A stretch of DNA of 64,000 nucleotides, taken from the NCBI GenBank assembly GCA_019118245.1, contig DWZJ01000013.1:1-64000 (forward strand), given 5' to 3'. Below, piece by piece: positions 1-9,548 of this stretch; the stretch's first letter is position 1, and each line of letters begins with the position of its first letter. The stretch comes from Candidatus Oscillibacter excrementigallinarum (GTDB lineage: Bacteria > Bacillota > Clostridia > Oscillospirales > Oscillospiraceae). The translations under genes and the position numbers were made by a program. The notes beneath the pieces were generated by a model. It was not told where the DNA came from, ran no database searches, and saw nothing but the letters and a program-made list of their open reading frames with translations.

Positions 1-176
1 TTCAGCAGGTTGATCAGGCTGTTCTTCCAGCAGCGCATGGGGACATAGTCCACGCCGTCCTGCTTGGAATAGGCCGGGGTCTCCCGGTCATCGGGGCCAA
101 AGACCTTTTCGCAGAACTTGCCGTACAGGGCGGCGCCGCCGAACAGGATCACAAGGCCGATGAGGAAAGTTGCCAT
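1..176 (-). CDS. cstA: CstA-family carbon starvation/peptide-pyruvate transporter, N-terminal part (truncated by window edge)
   Basis: Minus-strand translation MATFLIGLVILFGGAALYGKFCEKVFGPDDRETPAYSKQDGVDYVPMRCWKNSLINLLN resembles the CstA N-terminus; start codon at 174-176. Confidence 0.75.
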   Translation of the reverse strand, partial: MATFLIGLVILFGGAALYGKFCEKVFGPDDRETPAYSKQDGVDYVPMRCWKNSLINLL

Positions 177-365
177 AGAAAAACACACTCCTTTCAGTGG
201 CCCGCTGTCTTTTCCCGCTCCAAAAACCGACGGGCCTGATGCTATAAGAATAGCAGATTTTCTCCCCCATAAGCGTTAAAAAACGGTTCACAGAAATTAA
301 GATTTTGCTAAGAAAAAGGAAATTGCATAAAAATTGCGCTTGTTTTTCAGGGGATATGCATAAAA

Positions 366-396
366 AGTGCATGAAGGAAATCCCTTCATGCACACT
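366..396 (-). terminator. Intrinsic terminator after the response regulator
   Basis: GTGCATGAAGG-aaat-CCTTCATGCAC hairpin flanked by A/T runs. Confidence 0.7.
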
Positions 397-417
397 TTTG
401 ACCGGCGGGAGCGGCGG

Positions 418-1125
418 TCAGCTGCCCTCCGCCATACGGTAGCCGACGCCCATTTCCGTGAAAAGATACTCCGGCTCGGCGGGATTCTTCTCGATCTTCC
501 GGCGGATATTGGCCATGTTCACCCGGAGGATCTGGTTGTCGCCGCTGGCCCGGGGGCCCCACAGCTCCTTAATAATAAAGTCATAGGTGAGGACCTTGCC
601 GGCGTATTTGCCCAGCAGGGCCACGATGCGGAACTCGCTGAGAGTCAGGTGGACGTTCTCGCCCCGGACCCGGACCTGGTGCTTGTTATAGTCGATGACC
701 AGGTCGCCCACGGTGTAAGTGCCGTTGCGGGCGATCTCGTCATTGCCGGAGACGGTGCGGGTGTGGCGGATGGCGGTGCGGACCCGGGCCAGCAGTTCGT
801 CCGTGCCGAAGGGCTTGGTGAGATAGTCGTCCGCCCCCAGGTCCAGGGCGGAGACCTTGTCCCGCTCATGGGAGCGGGCGGAGACCACCACCACCGGCAG
901 ACTGGTCCAGCTGCGCAGATTGCGGAGAATGTCCAGACCGTCCATATCCGGCAGACCCAGATCCAGGATGACCAGGTCCGGGCAGTGGGAGGAGATCATG
1001 GAGAGGGCTTCCTCCCCGGTCTGGGCCTGCATGGCCTCATAGCCGTTGTTGTTCAGAACGGTGCAGATGAAATGAGAGATGCTCTTCTCATCCTCAATCA
1101 CCAGGATCTTTTCGCGAATCGTCAT
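418..1125 (-). CDS. KdpE-like OmpR-family response regulator
   Basis: Receiver domain (VIEDEKSIS, LVILDLGLPDMDG, KPF) plus C-terminal winged helix. Confidence 0.85.
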   Translation of the reverse strand: MTIREKILVIEDEKSISHFICTVLNNNGYEAMQAQTGEEALSMISSHCPDLVILDLGLPDMDGLDILRNLRSWTSLPVVVVSARSHERDKVSALDLGADDYLTKPFGTDELLARVRTAIRHTRTVSGNDEIARNGTYTVGDLVIDYNKHQVRVRGENVHLTLSEFRIVALLGKYAGKVLTYDFIIKELWGPRASGDNQILRVNMANIRRKIEKNPAEPEYLFTEMGVGYRMAEGS

Positions 1126-2204
1126 ATTGGTTCCTCCTTTGAAAGCGGCAGGCAGAAGGAAAAGGCCGCGCCGCTGCTCGTATTTTCAGCTTCCATCGTG
1201 CCCCCGTGGGCACGGACGATGGCCATGCAGACCGAGAGACCCAGGCCCATGTTGCGCTTGCCGTCCCGGGGGGCGGATTCGTCGCATTTCAGGGCACCGT
1301 CAAACAGGGTGTGCAGCTTCTCCGGCGGAATGCCGCAGCCATTGTCCTGTACCACGAAGCGGGCACGGTTCCCCTCCCGCTGCACGGAGAGGACGATGCG
1401 GGTGGTGGTCTCCCCGTGAAAGACGGCGTTTTCCAACAGGTTGGACAGGACCTGTTCGATCAGGATCGGGTCCATGGGGACCAGCAGCAGCTCGTCCGGG
1501 ACGTGGACCTCCACCGACACGGCGGGAAACCGCTTGCGGAATTTCCGGACGGCCTCCCCCAGGACCTCCTCCGCGGCCTCTGACTCCTTGGAGATATTGG
1601 CCGGCTCGTCGCCGATGCGGGTGATGGAGAGCAGGTTCTCCACCACGCGGATCAGCCACTGGGCGTCGTCCCGCACGTCCGCCAGAAGCGCCCGCTGCTC
1701 TTCCTCGGAGAGGTCTGGATTTTCCAGCACCGTCGAGGTGGCGCCGATGATGGAGGTCAGGGGGGTGCGGATGTCGTGAGAGACGGAGCGGAGCAGATCC
1801 GCCCGCAGTTTCACCTTTTCGTTTTCCAGCCGGAGACGGTCCTGCTCCTTGGTCTTTGTGGTCAGGGCGCTGGTCACCAGGGAGACCACCAGGAAGGTAA
1901 AGATGGTCAGCGGATAGCCGGAGATGGTGAAGTTGAAGGCCATATAGGGATATGTAAATACATAATTGACACAGATAACGCCCAGAGCGGCCGCGATCAG
2001 ACCAAACAGGTAGCCGCTCGTAAAACGGGAGATCAGAAGCACCGCCAGCACATAGACGGGGGAGGCGAAGCCGTCCGTGGTGTCAGCCATCTGGTGGAGC
2101 AGGACACAGACGACCGTGGCACACAGGAAGATGAAGGCGGAGACCAGAAGGTCCCGCCAGGAAAAGGCGAAAATACGCTGGATGCTGGATCCGGGGGACT
2201 TCAA
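1122..2204 (-). CDS. KdpD-like sensor histidine kinase (DUF4118 membrane region + HisKA + HATPase), no KdpD/Usp N-terminal domains
   Basis: SHDIRTPLTSIIG H-box, N box (NLLENAVFHG), G boxes (DNGCGIP, GLGLSV); overlaps the response regulator start. Confidence 0.85.
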   Translation of the reverse strand: MKSPGSSIQRIFAFSWRDLLVSAFIFLCATVVCVLLHQMADTTDGFASPVYVLAVLLISRFTSGYLFGLIAAALGVICVNYVFTYPYMAFNFTISGYPLTIFTFLVVSLVTSALTTKTKEQDRLRLENEKVKLRADLLRSVSHDIRTPLTSIIGATSTVLENPDLSEEEQRALLADVRDDAQWLIRVVENLLSITRIGDEPANISKESEAAEEVLGEAVRKFRKRFPAVSVEVHVPDELLLVPMDPILIEQVLSNLLENAVFHGETTTRIVLSVQREGNRARFVVQDNGCGIPPEKLHTLFDGALKCDESAPRDGKRNMGLGLSVCMAIVRAHGGTMEAENTSSGAAFSFCLPLSKEEPI

Positions 2205-2422
2205 GGCCGGTCCCCTCCTTTCACTCTTGGGCTGGATACTTATTATAGCAGAAATGATGTTAAGATTCCACTAAGAAACGTTAAGAGGGAAAAACAGAAA
2301 GCAGGGACCTTTTCGCATCCGTTTAACAGACCCTCCGCAGACCTTGACAGCGGTTGAACGGACAGATGCGTATAATGGGAGACGGCAGAAATCCTGCCGG
2401 AAACCAAAAGGAGTGTGTCAAC

Positions 2423-2992
2423 ATGGAGGAAAAACTCAAGAAGTATCTGCGGCCCGGCGAGCAGGTCCGCTGGCAGGGGCAGCCCGCCCCGTTTTCCCTG
2501 CTGGAGGGGAAGATGAAGACCCGGATCCTCACCAAGTGGATCGTGACGGTCGTGCTGGGGGCGGCGCTTCTGGCCGTATACCTGTCCGGTAATCAGGCGC
2601 CCAGCATGGGATTCATCGGTCTGGTGCTGCTGGTAGTGGTGGTCATTCTGGCCTCCCCGCTGGTGGAGTACCGGAATGTACAGGGGATGCGGTACTGGGT
2701 GACGGACCAGAGAGTGATCCTGATGACCCGGAACCAGACCTTCTATTACATGGAGCTGGACAAGATCGACCGTTACCAGGTGCTGGAGAGCACGGCCGCG
2801 GAAAAGTGCCTGATCCTGGGCAGCTATCTGTTTGAGGAGGGGGACAAGCAGACCCGTTGGAGAGCCTGCCACCCCAAGACCGACATCCAGGGCCACGACC
2901 ACCCGGACCAGGCCATTGGGATGATCCTGTACGGCATCCGTGATGCCGCGGCTGTTGAAAAGCTGCTGCGGCAGCGGCGTACCGTGAGCTGA
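2423..2992 (+). CDS. PH-domain-like membrane protein, unknown function
   Basis: Start preceded by AAAAGGAG; two hydrophobic segments then YWVTDQRVILMTRN-like PH region. Confidence 0.5.
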   Translation: MEEKLKKYLRPGEQVRWQGQPAPFSLLEGKMKTRILTKWIVTVVLGAALLAVYLSGNQAPSMGFIGLVLLVVVVILASPLVEYRNVQGMRYWVTDQRVILMTRNQTFYYMELDKIDRYQVLESTAAEKCLILGSYLFEEGDKQTRWRACHPKTDIQGHDHPDQAIGMILYGIRDAAAVEKLLRQRRTVS

Positions 2993-3020
2993 AAAAAGGC
3001 GGTCACCCGACAAACTGAAC

Positions 3021-3084
3021 ATCAGAGGACACCGTGACGGGGGAATTTCCCTGGCCCCGCTGCGGTGTCCTCTGATTTTTTTTT
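3021..3084 (+). terminator. Strong intrinsic terminator between host gene and phage-like cassette
   Basis: ATCAGAGGACACCG ... CGGTGTCCTCTGAT followed by a T run. Confidence 0.85.
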
Positions 3085-3161
3085 GAAAAAACCGTGCATG
3101 GGCGGATGCAACTTTTTCCGGCGGGGCGCTACTATCGAACGGCAGAAAAGGAGGCGGAGAT

Positions 3162-3626
3162 GTGAAGGAGCGATGCGGACGGGCCGAGCGGTTCTGCGGG
3201 AAATATCTGCAGTGCATGGACCCGGACCAGGCTGCGGCAGCGGCCGGCTGCGGGGATGGATACGCCATGCTGGAGACGAAGCTGGTACAGAGGCGGCTGG
3301 AGCGGATGCGGGAGGCGGCGGCCGGACAGGTGCGCCGGGAGGACGCGGTGCGGCGGCTGGCCCAGCTGGCATTCGGCCGGGTGAACGACGCGGCGCGGCT
3401 GGCCCTGCACAGCGGCGAGGCGGACCTGGAGTCCCTGGACCTGTCCGCCGTGGCGGAGCTGAAGGTGACGGACAAGGGCGGCGTGGAGATCAAGCTCATC
3501 GACCGCATCCGGGCCCTGGAGGCCCTGTGCGGCCTGCTGAGCGAGGAAAAGGCGGAGGGCGCCGGGGAGCTGTACCGGGTGCTGGCGGACGCCGCCGGGG
3601 AGGAAGGAGCGTGGGACGACGGCTGA
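3162..3626 (+). CDS. Phage terminase small subunit-like (XtmA position)
   Basis: Position directly upstream of large terminase; helical DNA-binding-like N-terminus (AAAAAGCGDGYAML). Confidence 0.65.
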   Translation: MKERCGRAERFCGKYLQCMDPDQAAAAAGCGDGYAMLETKLVQRRLERMREAAAGQVRREDAVRRLAQLAFGRVNDAARLALHSGEADLESLDLSAVAELKVTDKGGVEIKLIDRIRALEALCGLLSEEKAEGAGELYRVLADAAGEEGAWDDG

Positions 3627-3630
3627 GATC

Positions 3631-4866
3631 ATGCGGTTTTCCCCCAAGCAGCGGAAGGTGCTGACCTGGTGGTGCCGCCCCGGGGACTGGGAGGCCATCA
3701 TCTGCGACGGCGCCGTCCGCAGCGGCAAGACCTTTTCCATGGGGCTGTCTTTCTTCCTGTGGTCTATGGCCCGGTTTGACGGGCGGCAGCTGGGGCTGTG
3801 CGGCAAGACCATCACCTCCCTGCGGCGGAACCTGCTGGCGGAGCTGGTGCCCTATCTGCGGCGGCTGGGCTTCGACTGCCGGGAGCGGCGGTCGGAGAAC
3901 CTGCTGACCGTGCGGCTGGGGGGCCATGAGAACCGTTTCCTGCTCTTCGGCGGACGGGATGAGTCCAGCGCGGCGCTGATCCAGGGCAGCACCCTGGCGG
4001 GGGTGCTGCTGGACGAGGCGGCCCTGATGCCCCGGAGCTTCGTGGAGCAGGCCGTCGCCCGGTGCAGCGTGGCGGGGAGCCGGCTGTGGTTCAACTGCAA
4101 TCCGGAAAACCCCCAGCACTGGTTTTACCGGGAGTGGATCCTGAAGGCCCGGGAGCGGCGGGCCCTGTACCTCCATTTCACCATGGAGGACAACCCCGCC
4201 CTGACGCCCAAGATCCGGGCCCGGTACCGCAGCGCCTATTCCGGCATCTTCTACCGGCGGTTCGTGCTGGGGGAGTGGACCGCCGCCCAGGGGCGGGTGT
4301 ACGACTTCTTCGACCGGGAGCGGGACAGCGTGCCCGTGCCGGCGGGGCCCTTCCGGGAGTGGCGGATCTCCGTGGACTACGGCACCGCCAACCCGGCCTC
4401 CTTCGGCCTGTGGGGCCGGCAGGGGGAGACCTGGTACCGGGTGGGAGAGTACTACTACGACTCCCGCCGGGAGGGGCGGCAGAAGACCGACGCGGAGTAC
4501 GTCCGGGACCTGCGGCAGCTGGCGGGGGACCGGGAGATCGGCCGGGTGATCGTGGACCCCTCGGCGGCCAGCTTCATCGAGGCGCTGCGGCGGGAGGGCT
4601 TTTCGGTGGTCCGGGCGGACAACGACGTGGCCGACGGCATCCGGGTGACGGCGGACCTGCTGAAGCGGCGGCAGCTCGTGATCTGCGACACCTGCGCCGA
4701 CTGCCTGCGGGAGATGGAGACCTACTGCTGGGACGCCAGGGGGCAGCGGGACGCCCCCAGAAAGGAGCAGGACCACGCCATGGACGATCTGCGCTACTTT
4801 GCCATGGACGCTGCGGCGGGAGAGCGGGGCGGCTTTGCGGCCACCTGGGTGGAGCGGCGGGCCTGA
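3631..4866 (+). CDS. Phage terminase large subunit (PBSX family, XtmB-like)
   Basis: Walker A-like DGAVRSGKTFSMG, Walker B-like GVLLDEAAL, nuclease acidic motifs SVDYGTANPASFGLWG, RVIVDPSAAS, DHAMDDLRY. Confidence 0.92.
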   Translation: MRFSPKQRKVLTWWCRPGDWEAIICDGAVRSGKTFSMGLSFFLWSMARFDGRQLGLCGKTITSLRRNLLAELVPYLRRLGFDCRERRSENLLTVRLGGHENRFLLFGGRDESSAALIQGSTLAGVLLDEAALMPRSFVEQAVARCSVAGSRLWFNCNPENPQHWFYREWILKARERRALYLHFTMEDNPALTPKIRARYRSAYSGIFYRRFVLGEWTAAQGRVYDFFDRERDSVPVPAGPFREWRISVDYGTANPASFGLWGRQGETWYRVGEYYYDSRREGRQKTDAEYVRDLRQLAGDREIGRVIVDPSAASFIEALRREGFSVVRADNDVADGIRVTADLLKRRQLVICDTCADCLREMETYCWDARGQRDAPRKEQDHAMDDLRYFAMDAAAGERGGFAATWVERRA

Positions 4867-4903
4867 ACGGCCCGCGGCAAGGAGATGACGGGAGGTTTGA
4901 AAG

Positions 4904-6079
4904 TTGAAGTGGTTTCGGAAAAAGGACGGCCCCGCGGCGGCCGCGCCGGTCCAGCTGCGGGAGACGGGGCGCCACCCCTTTGGGCTGCTGGGGGGCTATG
5001 TGCCCCTGCGCAGCGGGGAGACCCGGCTGTACCGGGCGGTGCGGGAGGCGGTGCCGGTGGTGGATGCCGCCATCTACAAGCTGATCCGGATGACGGGCGG
5101 CGTGACGGCCGCCTGTGAGGACAAGACGGCGGAGCGGGCGCTGGGGGAATTCCTCCGCACCGTTCCGGCGGGACGGGGACAGTGCGGGCTGGGCGCCTTT
5201 CTGGACGGGTATCTGGACTCCCTGCTGACCTGCGGGCAGGCCATCGGGGAGATCGTGCCCGCCGCCGGGAACCGGGACATCGCGGCGGTGCTGTGGGGCC
5301 GGGTGGAGGACATCGAGATCCGGGAGGGGGACAACCCCCTGGCCTTTACCATCTGCGGCCCGGACGAGCGGGGACGGATGGGGCCCCTGCCCTATCAGGA
5401 CCTGCTGCTGTTCACGCCCCTGAACCCGGAGGCGGACAGCCCTTACGGCGTGTCGCTGCTGCGGGGGTTGCCCTTTTTGACGGACATCCTGATGAAGATC
5501 TATCACACCATCGGGGTCAACTGGGAGCGGTGCGGGAGCCTGCGCTTCGCCGTCACCTGCCGGGACGGCGGAAACGGCCAGGCGGCGGAGCGGAGCCAGC
5601 TGCTGGCCGGGGAGTGGTCCCGGGCCATGCAGGACACCAAGAGCGGCAGCGTGCGGGACTTCGTGGCCGTGGGAGACGTGGACATCCGGGTCATCGGCGC
5701 CGACGCGCCCATCCTGGACAGCGAGGTGCCGGTGCGGCAGATCCTGGAGCAGGTGGTGGCCAAGACGGGCATCCCGCCCTTCATGCTGGGGCTCAGCTGG
5801 AGCTCCACGGAGCGGATGAGCTCCCAGCAGGCGGACCTGCTCACCACGGAGATCACCGCCATCCGCCGGACCCTCACGCCGGTGGTGGAGCGCATCTGCC
5901 GGCTGTGGCTGCGGATGCACGGGTACACCTGCGGCTTTGCGGTCCAGTGGGAGGACATCAACCTCCAGGACGAGGTGGAGGACGCCCGTGCGGCCCTCTA
6001 CCTGGAACAGGCGCGGAAGTTGCGGATCGAGAACGACGCGGCGGAGCGGGCCGCAGGCTATGGAAGGAGAGAGGCATGA
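4904..6079 (+). CDS. Phage portal protein
   Basis: VPVVDAAIYKLIRMTGG, PYGVSLLRGLPFLTDILMKI, GIPPFMLGLSWSSTERMSSQQADLL portal-like segments; follows terminase. Confidence 0.85.
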   Translation: MKWFRKKDGPAAAAPVQLRETGRHPFGLLGGYVPLRSGETRLYRAVREAVPVVDAAIYKLIRMTGGVTAACEDKTAERALGEFLRTVPAGRGQCGLGAFLDGYLDSLLTCGQAIGEIVPAAGNRDIAAVLWGRVEDIEIREGDNPLAFTICGPDERGRMGPLPYQDLLLFTPLNPEADSPYGVSLLRGLPFLTDILMKIYHTIGVNWERCGSLRFAVTCRDGGNGQAAERSQLLAGEWSRAMQDTKSGSVRDFVAVGDVDIRVIGADAPILDSEVPVRQILEQVVAKTGIPPFMLGLSWSSTERMSSQQADLLTTEITAIRRTLTPVVERICRLWLRMHGYTCGFAVQWEDINLQDEVEDARAALYLEQARKLRIENDAAERAAGYGRREA

Positions 6080-6957
6080 AGGAGATCCAAAAAAATCTGG
6101 AGGGAACGGCCGGCGTGCCGGCGGAGGCGGAGCTGGCGGAGATCAACCGCTTTGCCAAGTCGCCCCTGCGGGCGGAGGAGGTGTACGCCTTTTCCCTGCG
6201 GCTGTGCGACAACGAGGTGGACCGGGACTGGGAGCGGTTCGATGAGACGGCGCTCAGCACGCTGGGAGACCTGTTCGTAGGGAAGAGCGGCATCTTTGAC
6301 CACCAGTGGACGGCGGAGGGGCAGACCGCCCGCATCTACCGGACCGAGGTGGTGCGGGAGAGCGCCCAGGTGACCGCGGCAGGGGACGGCTACTGCTGGC
6401 TGAAAGCCTGGGCCTATCTCCTGCGGACGGAGAAGAACGCGGACCTGATCGCGGAGATCGAAGGGGGGATCAAGCGGGAGGTCAGCGTGGGGTGCAGCGT
6501 GGCCCGGCGGGTGTGCTCCATCTGCGGGGCGGAGGGCGGCACCTGCCAGCACGTGCCGGGGCAGCGGTACGGCGAACAGCTGTGCTACCTGGAGCTGCGG
6601 GAGCCCACCGACGCCTACGAGTGGTCCTTCGTGGCGGTGCCGGCCCAGCGGAGGGCGGGGGTCCTGAAACGGTATGGCCCCGAGGACGCGGGGACGGCAC
6701 AGCTGCGGGCCCAGGCGGAGCTGGGACGGAAATACCTGCGGGAGCTGCGCCGGGAGGTGACGCGCCTTGCCATGCTGGCGGACGACGGCGTGGACGGCGG
6801 CGCCCTGGCCAAGGCGGCGGAGCATCTGGCGGAACCGGAGCTGCTGGAGCTGAAACGGGTCTATGAGGCCCAGGCAGCCCGGCGGTTCCCGCCGTCGCCC
6901 CAGCTGCGGAGCCGGGGAACGGCCAGGACAGAGGACGAGACGGAATTTCTGATTTGA
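6076..6957 (+). CDS. Prohead protease/XkdF-like protein
   Basis: GIFDHQWTAEGQTARIYRTEVV, GGIKREVSVGCSV, AYEWSFVAVPAQ pattern typical of phage head maturation proteases; position between portal and capsid. Confidence 0.7.
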   Translation: MKEIQKNLEGTAGVPAEAELAEINRFAKSPLRAEEVYAFSLRLCDNEVDRDWERFDETALSTLGDLFVGKSGIFDHQWTAEGQTARIYRTEVVRESAQVTAAGDGYCWLKAWAYLLRTEKNADLIAEIEGGIKREVSVGCSVARRVCSICGAEGGTCQHVPGQRYGEQLCYLELREPTDAYEWSFVAVPAQRRAGVLKRYGPEDAGTAQLRAQAELGRKYLRELRREVTRLAMLADDGVDGGALAKAAEHLAEPELLELKRVYEAQAARRFPPSPQLRSRGTARTEDETEFLI

Positions 6958-6969
6958 AAGGGAGGACGC

Positions 6970-7329
6970 ATGATGAAACTTTCTTATGAGGGCATCGGCC
7001 AGTGGGCCGCCACCTTCGCCTGTGACGATCTGGCGGAGGGAGAACTGGTGAAGGTCAGCGCCAACGGCACGGTGGCCGCCTGCGGGGCGGGCGACGATTT
7101 CTGCGGCATGGTGCTGTCCGTCGGACGGGGCGGCGACGCCTGCACCGTGGCCCTGGGGGGCATGGTCACCGCCGGATACACCGTGCCGTCGGCAGGCGCG
7201 GCGCCGGCAGTGGGCTGGAGCGGCCTCAGCGCCGACGGAGAGGGCGGCGTCCAGGCGGACGCGGACGGCAGCACCCATCTGGTGGTGGACGTGGACACCA
7301 CCGCCAAAACCGTGACCTTTGTACTGTGA
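6970..7329 (+). CDS. Small head protein (decoration/DUF2190-like)
   Basis: 119 aa beta-rich ORF directly upstream of major capsid. Confidence 0.5.
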   Translation: MMKLSYEGIGQWAATFACDDLAEGELVKVSANGTVAACGAGDDFCGMVLSVGRGGDACTVALGGMVTAGYTVPSAGAAPAVGWSGLSADGEGGVQADADGSTHLVVDVDTTAKTVTFVL

Positions 7330-7343
7330 GGAGGAGAGCACAC

Positions 7344-8375
7344 ATGGCCTATTATTTTGAAAACATCAAGCTGGAGAAGGGGATGTACGGCCGCAGCGGC
7401 CGCAGCTTTTCCCAGACTCTGGAGGAGCTGGACCCCAGCGAGCATTACCGGGGCACGCCCCTGGAGGGCCTGGACGCCTTTCAGCGGCAGCTCAAGCGCT
7501 TTGACATCCATGTGAAGGGCGCGGGCAGCGACATGGTGGAGAAGTTCTTCCACACCTCCGACTCCGCCGTGCTGTTCCCGGAGTTCGTCTCCCGGGTGGT
7601 GCGGCAGGGGATGGAGGAGGAGAGCATCCTGCCGGCCATCACCGCCACGGTGACCAGGTTCGACGGCATGGACTACCGGTCCATCGCCTCCGTGCCCAGC
7701 GAGGAGGACAAAAAGCTCCGCCGGGTGGAGGAGGGGGCCCGCATCCCGGAGACCACCGTCCGCACCCAGGAGAACCTGGTGCACCTCCGCAAGCGGGGCC
7801 GGATGCTGGTGGCCTCCTACGAGGCCATCCGGTTCCAGCGGCTGGACCTGTTCTCCGTGACGCTGCGGCAGATCGGCGCCTACATCGGCCGGATGCACCT
7901 GGAGGACGCCATCGCCGTGCTGCGCGACGGCGACGGCAATGAGAACGCCGCCGCGGAGTACACCATCGGCACCACGCCCATCACCGGCACCAAGGGCACC
8001 CTGACCTATGACGCCCTGCTGGAGTTCTGGAGCCAGTTCGACCCCTACACCATGAACACCATGCTGGTGGGCAGCGACGTGATGCTGGCCATGCTGAAGC
8101 TGGACGAGTTCCAGAATCCCCTGACGGGGCTGAACTTCCAGGGCACCGGCACCCTGACCACGCCCCTGGGGGCAAAGCTGCTGCGGACCTCCGCCATGCC
8201 GGCGGGCATCCTCATCGGCCTGGACAAAAACTACGCCCTGGAGCAGATCTGCGGCAGCGAGGTCACGGTGGAGTATGACAAGCTCATCGACCGCCAGCTG
8301 GAGCGGGCGGCCATTACCTCCATCTCCGGCTTTGCCAAGCTGTTCACGGAGGCCTCCAAGGTCCTGGTGGTATGA
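7344..8375 (+). CDS. Major capsid protein
   Basis: MAYYFENIKLEKGMYG..., long HK97/PBSX-like capsid ORF; correct position in head module. Confidence 0.8.
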   Translation: MAYYFENIKLEKGMYGRSGRSFSQTLEELDPSEHYRGTPLEGLDAFQRQLKRFDIHVKGAGSDMVEKFFHTSDSAVLFPEFVSRVVRQGMEEESILPAITATVTRFDGMDYRSIASVPSEEDKKLRRVEEGARIPETTVRTQENLVHLRKRGRMLVASYEAIRFQRLDLFSVTLRQIGAYIGRMHLEDAIAVLRDGDGNENAAAEYTIGTTPITGTKGTLTYDALLEFWSQFDPYTMNTMLVGSDVMLAMLKLDEFQNPLTGLNFQGTGTLTTPLGAKLLRTSAMPAGILIGLDKNYALEQICGSEVTVEYDKLIDRQLERAAITSISGFAKLFTEASKVLVV

Positions 8376-8740
8376 GCACGGAGACCATCCTGACCCTGGC
8401 CAAGGTCCTCACCGCCGCCGGAGAGGACGAGGAGCCCCTGCTGGAGGCGCTGTGCCAGGCGGCGGAGCGGCAGTGGGAGAGGCGGCTGCGGCCGGGGGTG
8501 ACGGCGGAGGACTGCGGCGAGGTGTTTCCCTGCGCCGCGGCCTTCACCGCCGCAGCGGACCTGGCGGCGGCGCGGGGCGGCGGCCAGGTGTCCGGCTTTA
8601 CGGCGGGCAGCGTGTCCGTACAGGCGCGGAGCCCGGCGGAGGCGGGGACCCAGGCGGCGGAGCTGCGGCGCACCGCCTGGCGGCTGATGGCGCCCTTCGC
8701 GGTGCCGGGAGACTTTGCGTTTCAAGGAGTGAGAGGATGA
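8372..8740 (+). CDS. Head-tail connector protein
   Basis: 122 aa, overlaps capsid stop (ATGA); position matches xkdH-type gene. Confidence 0.55.
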   Translation: MSTETILTLAKVLTAAGEDEEPLLEALCQAAERQWERRLRPGVTAEDCGEVFPCAAAFTAAADLAAARGGGQVSGFTAGSVSVQARSPAEAGTQAAELRRTAWRLMAPFAVPGDFAFQGVRG

Positions 8741-9066
8741 CGGGCTGGGTACGGCAGATCCTGGAGCGGTACGGGCAGAAGGTCACCGTCCAGGCCGGGG
8801 AGTCCACGGTGTCCGTGCGGGCGTTTTTGCAGCCGGTGCCGGAGCGGGGCGAGCAGGCCCGGGAGGAGGCCACCCCCATCGGCTGGACGGACGGGCGGCT
8901 GTGGCTGTATCTGGGGCAGATGGCCCTGGAGGAGACGGACACCCTGGGGTGGAACGGCTGGACCTTCCGGGTGCGCAGCTGCAGGCCCTATTACATCGGC
9001 GACAGGCTGTCCCACTACTGGGCGGCCCTGGAGCGGGAACGGGAGGCGGCGGGATGCGGGAGCTGA
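8737..9066 (+). CDS. Head-tail adaptor/completion protein
   Basis: MTGWVRQILERYGQKVTVQAGE...; ATGA overlap with upstream ORF; position. Confidence 0.55.
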   Translation: MTGWVRQILERYGQKVTVQAGESTVSVRAFLQPVPERGEQAREEATPIGWTDGRLWLYLGQMALEETDTLGWNGWTFRVRSCRPYYIGDRLSHYWAALEREREAAGCGS

Positions 9067-9548
9067 ATCAGATCCGGGACGCGGTGGTCGCCGCCCTGCA
9101 GGCGGCGGGGCTGTGTGCGCTGGCATCCTATCCGGACCAGCGGGCCAAGCGGTACGCCGGACCGGTGGCGGCGGTGGCCGTGGAGACGGCGGAGAGCCGG
9201 ACCGTGGGGTTCTGCAACTATCTGGGCGAGGTCAGCGACCCCAAGACGGGCCATGTGCGGGAGCTGTACGGCAAGCAGCTGGACGCGGTGATCTCCGTGG
9301 AGGTCCGGGGGGAGCGGGCCGCGGACTGCGAGGCGGGCTGTGAGACGGCGGCGGAGGTGCTGCTGATGGGACTGCCCTCCGGCATCCGCCCCGGGGAGCT
9401 GAGCTGGGAGGGCCTGTCCTGGGAGCGGGGGACGGAGAGCTTCCTCCGGCGGGGACGGCTCCAGTGCCGGGCCTGTTTCCAGGCCCAGACAGCGGATGAG
9501 AGCGCCGTGTTTTTGGACTTTATTTTGAAGGGAGCAGTGACCACTTGA
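9054..9548 (+). CDS. Tail completion/terminator-like protein
   Basis: 164 aa ORF immediately upstream of sheath; overlapping starts/stops. Confidence 0.5.
   Translation: MRELNQIRDAVVAALQAAGLCALASYPDQRAKRYAGPVAAVAVETAESRTVGFCNYLGEVSDPKTGHVRELYGKQLDAVISVEVRGERAADCEAGCETAAEVLLMGLPSGIRPGELSWEGLSWERGTESFLRRGRLQCRACFQAQTADESAVFLDFILKGAVTT

Noticed and set aside
3085-3161. att site at the left end of the phage-like cassette
   Set aside because: No direct repeat shared with the right end (15838-16100) could be recognised by eye.
5182-6957. 591-aa ORF as one protein
   Set aside because: First half overlaps the portal gene in another frame; only the part from ATG 6076 is supported as the protease-like gene.
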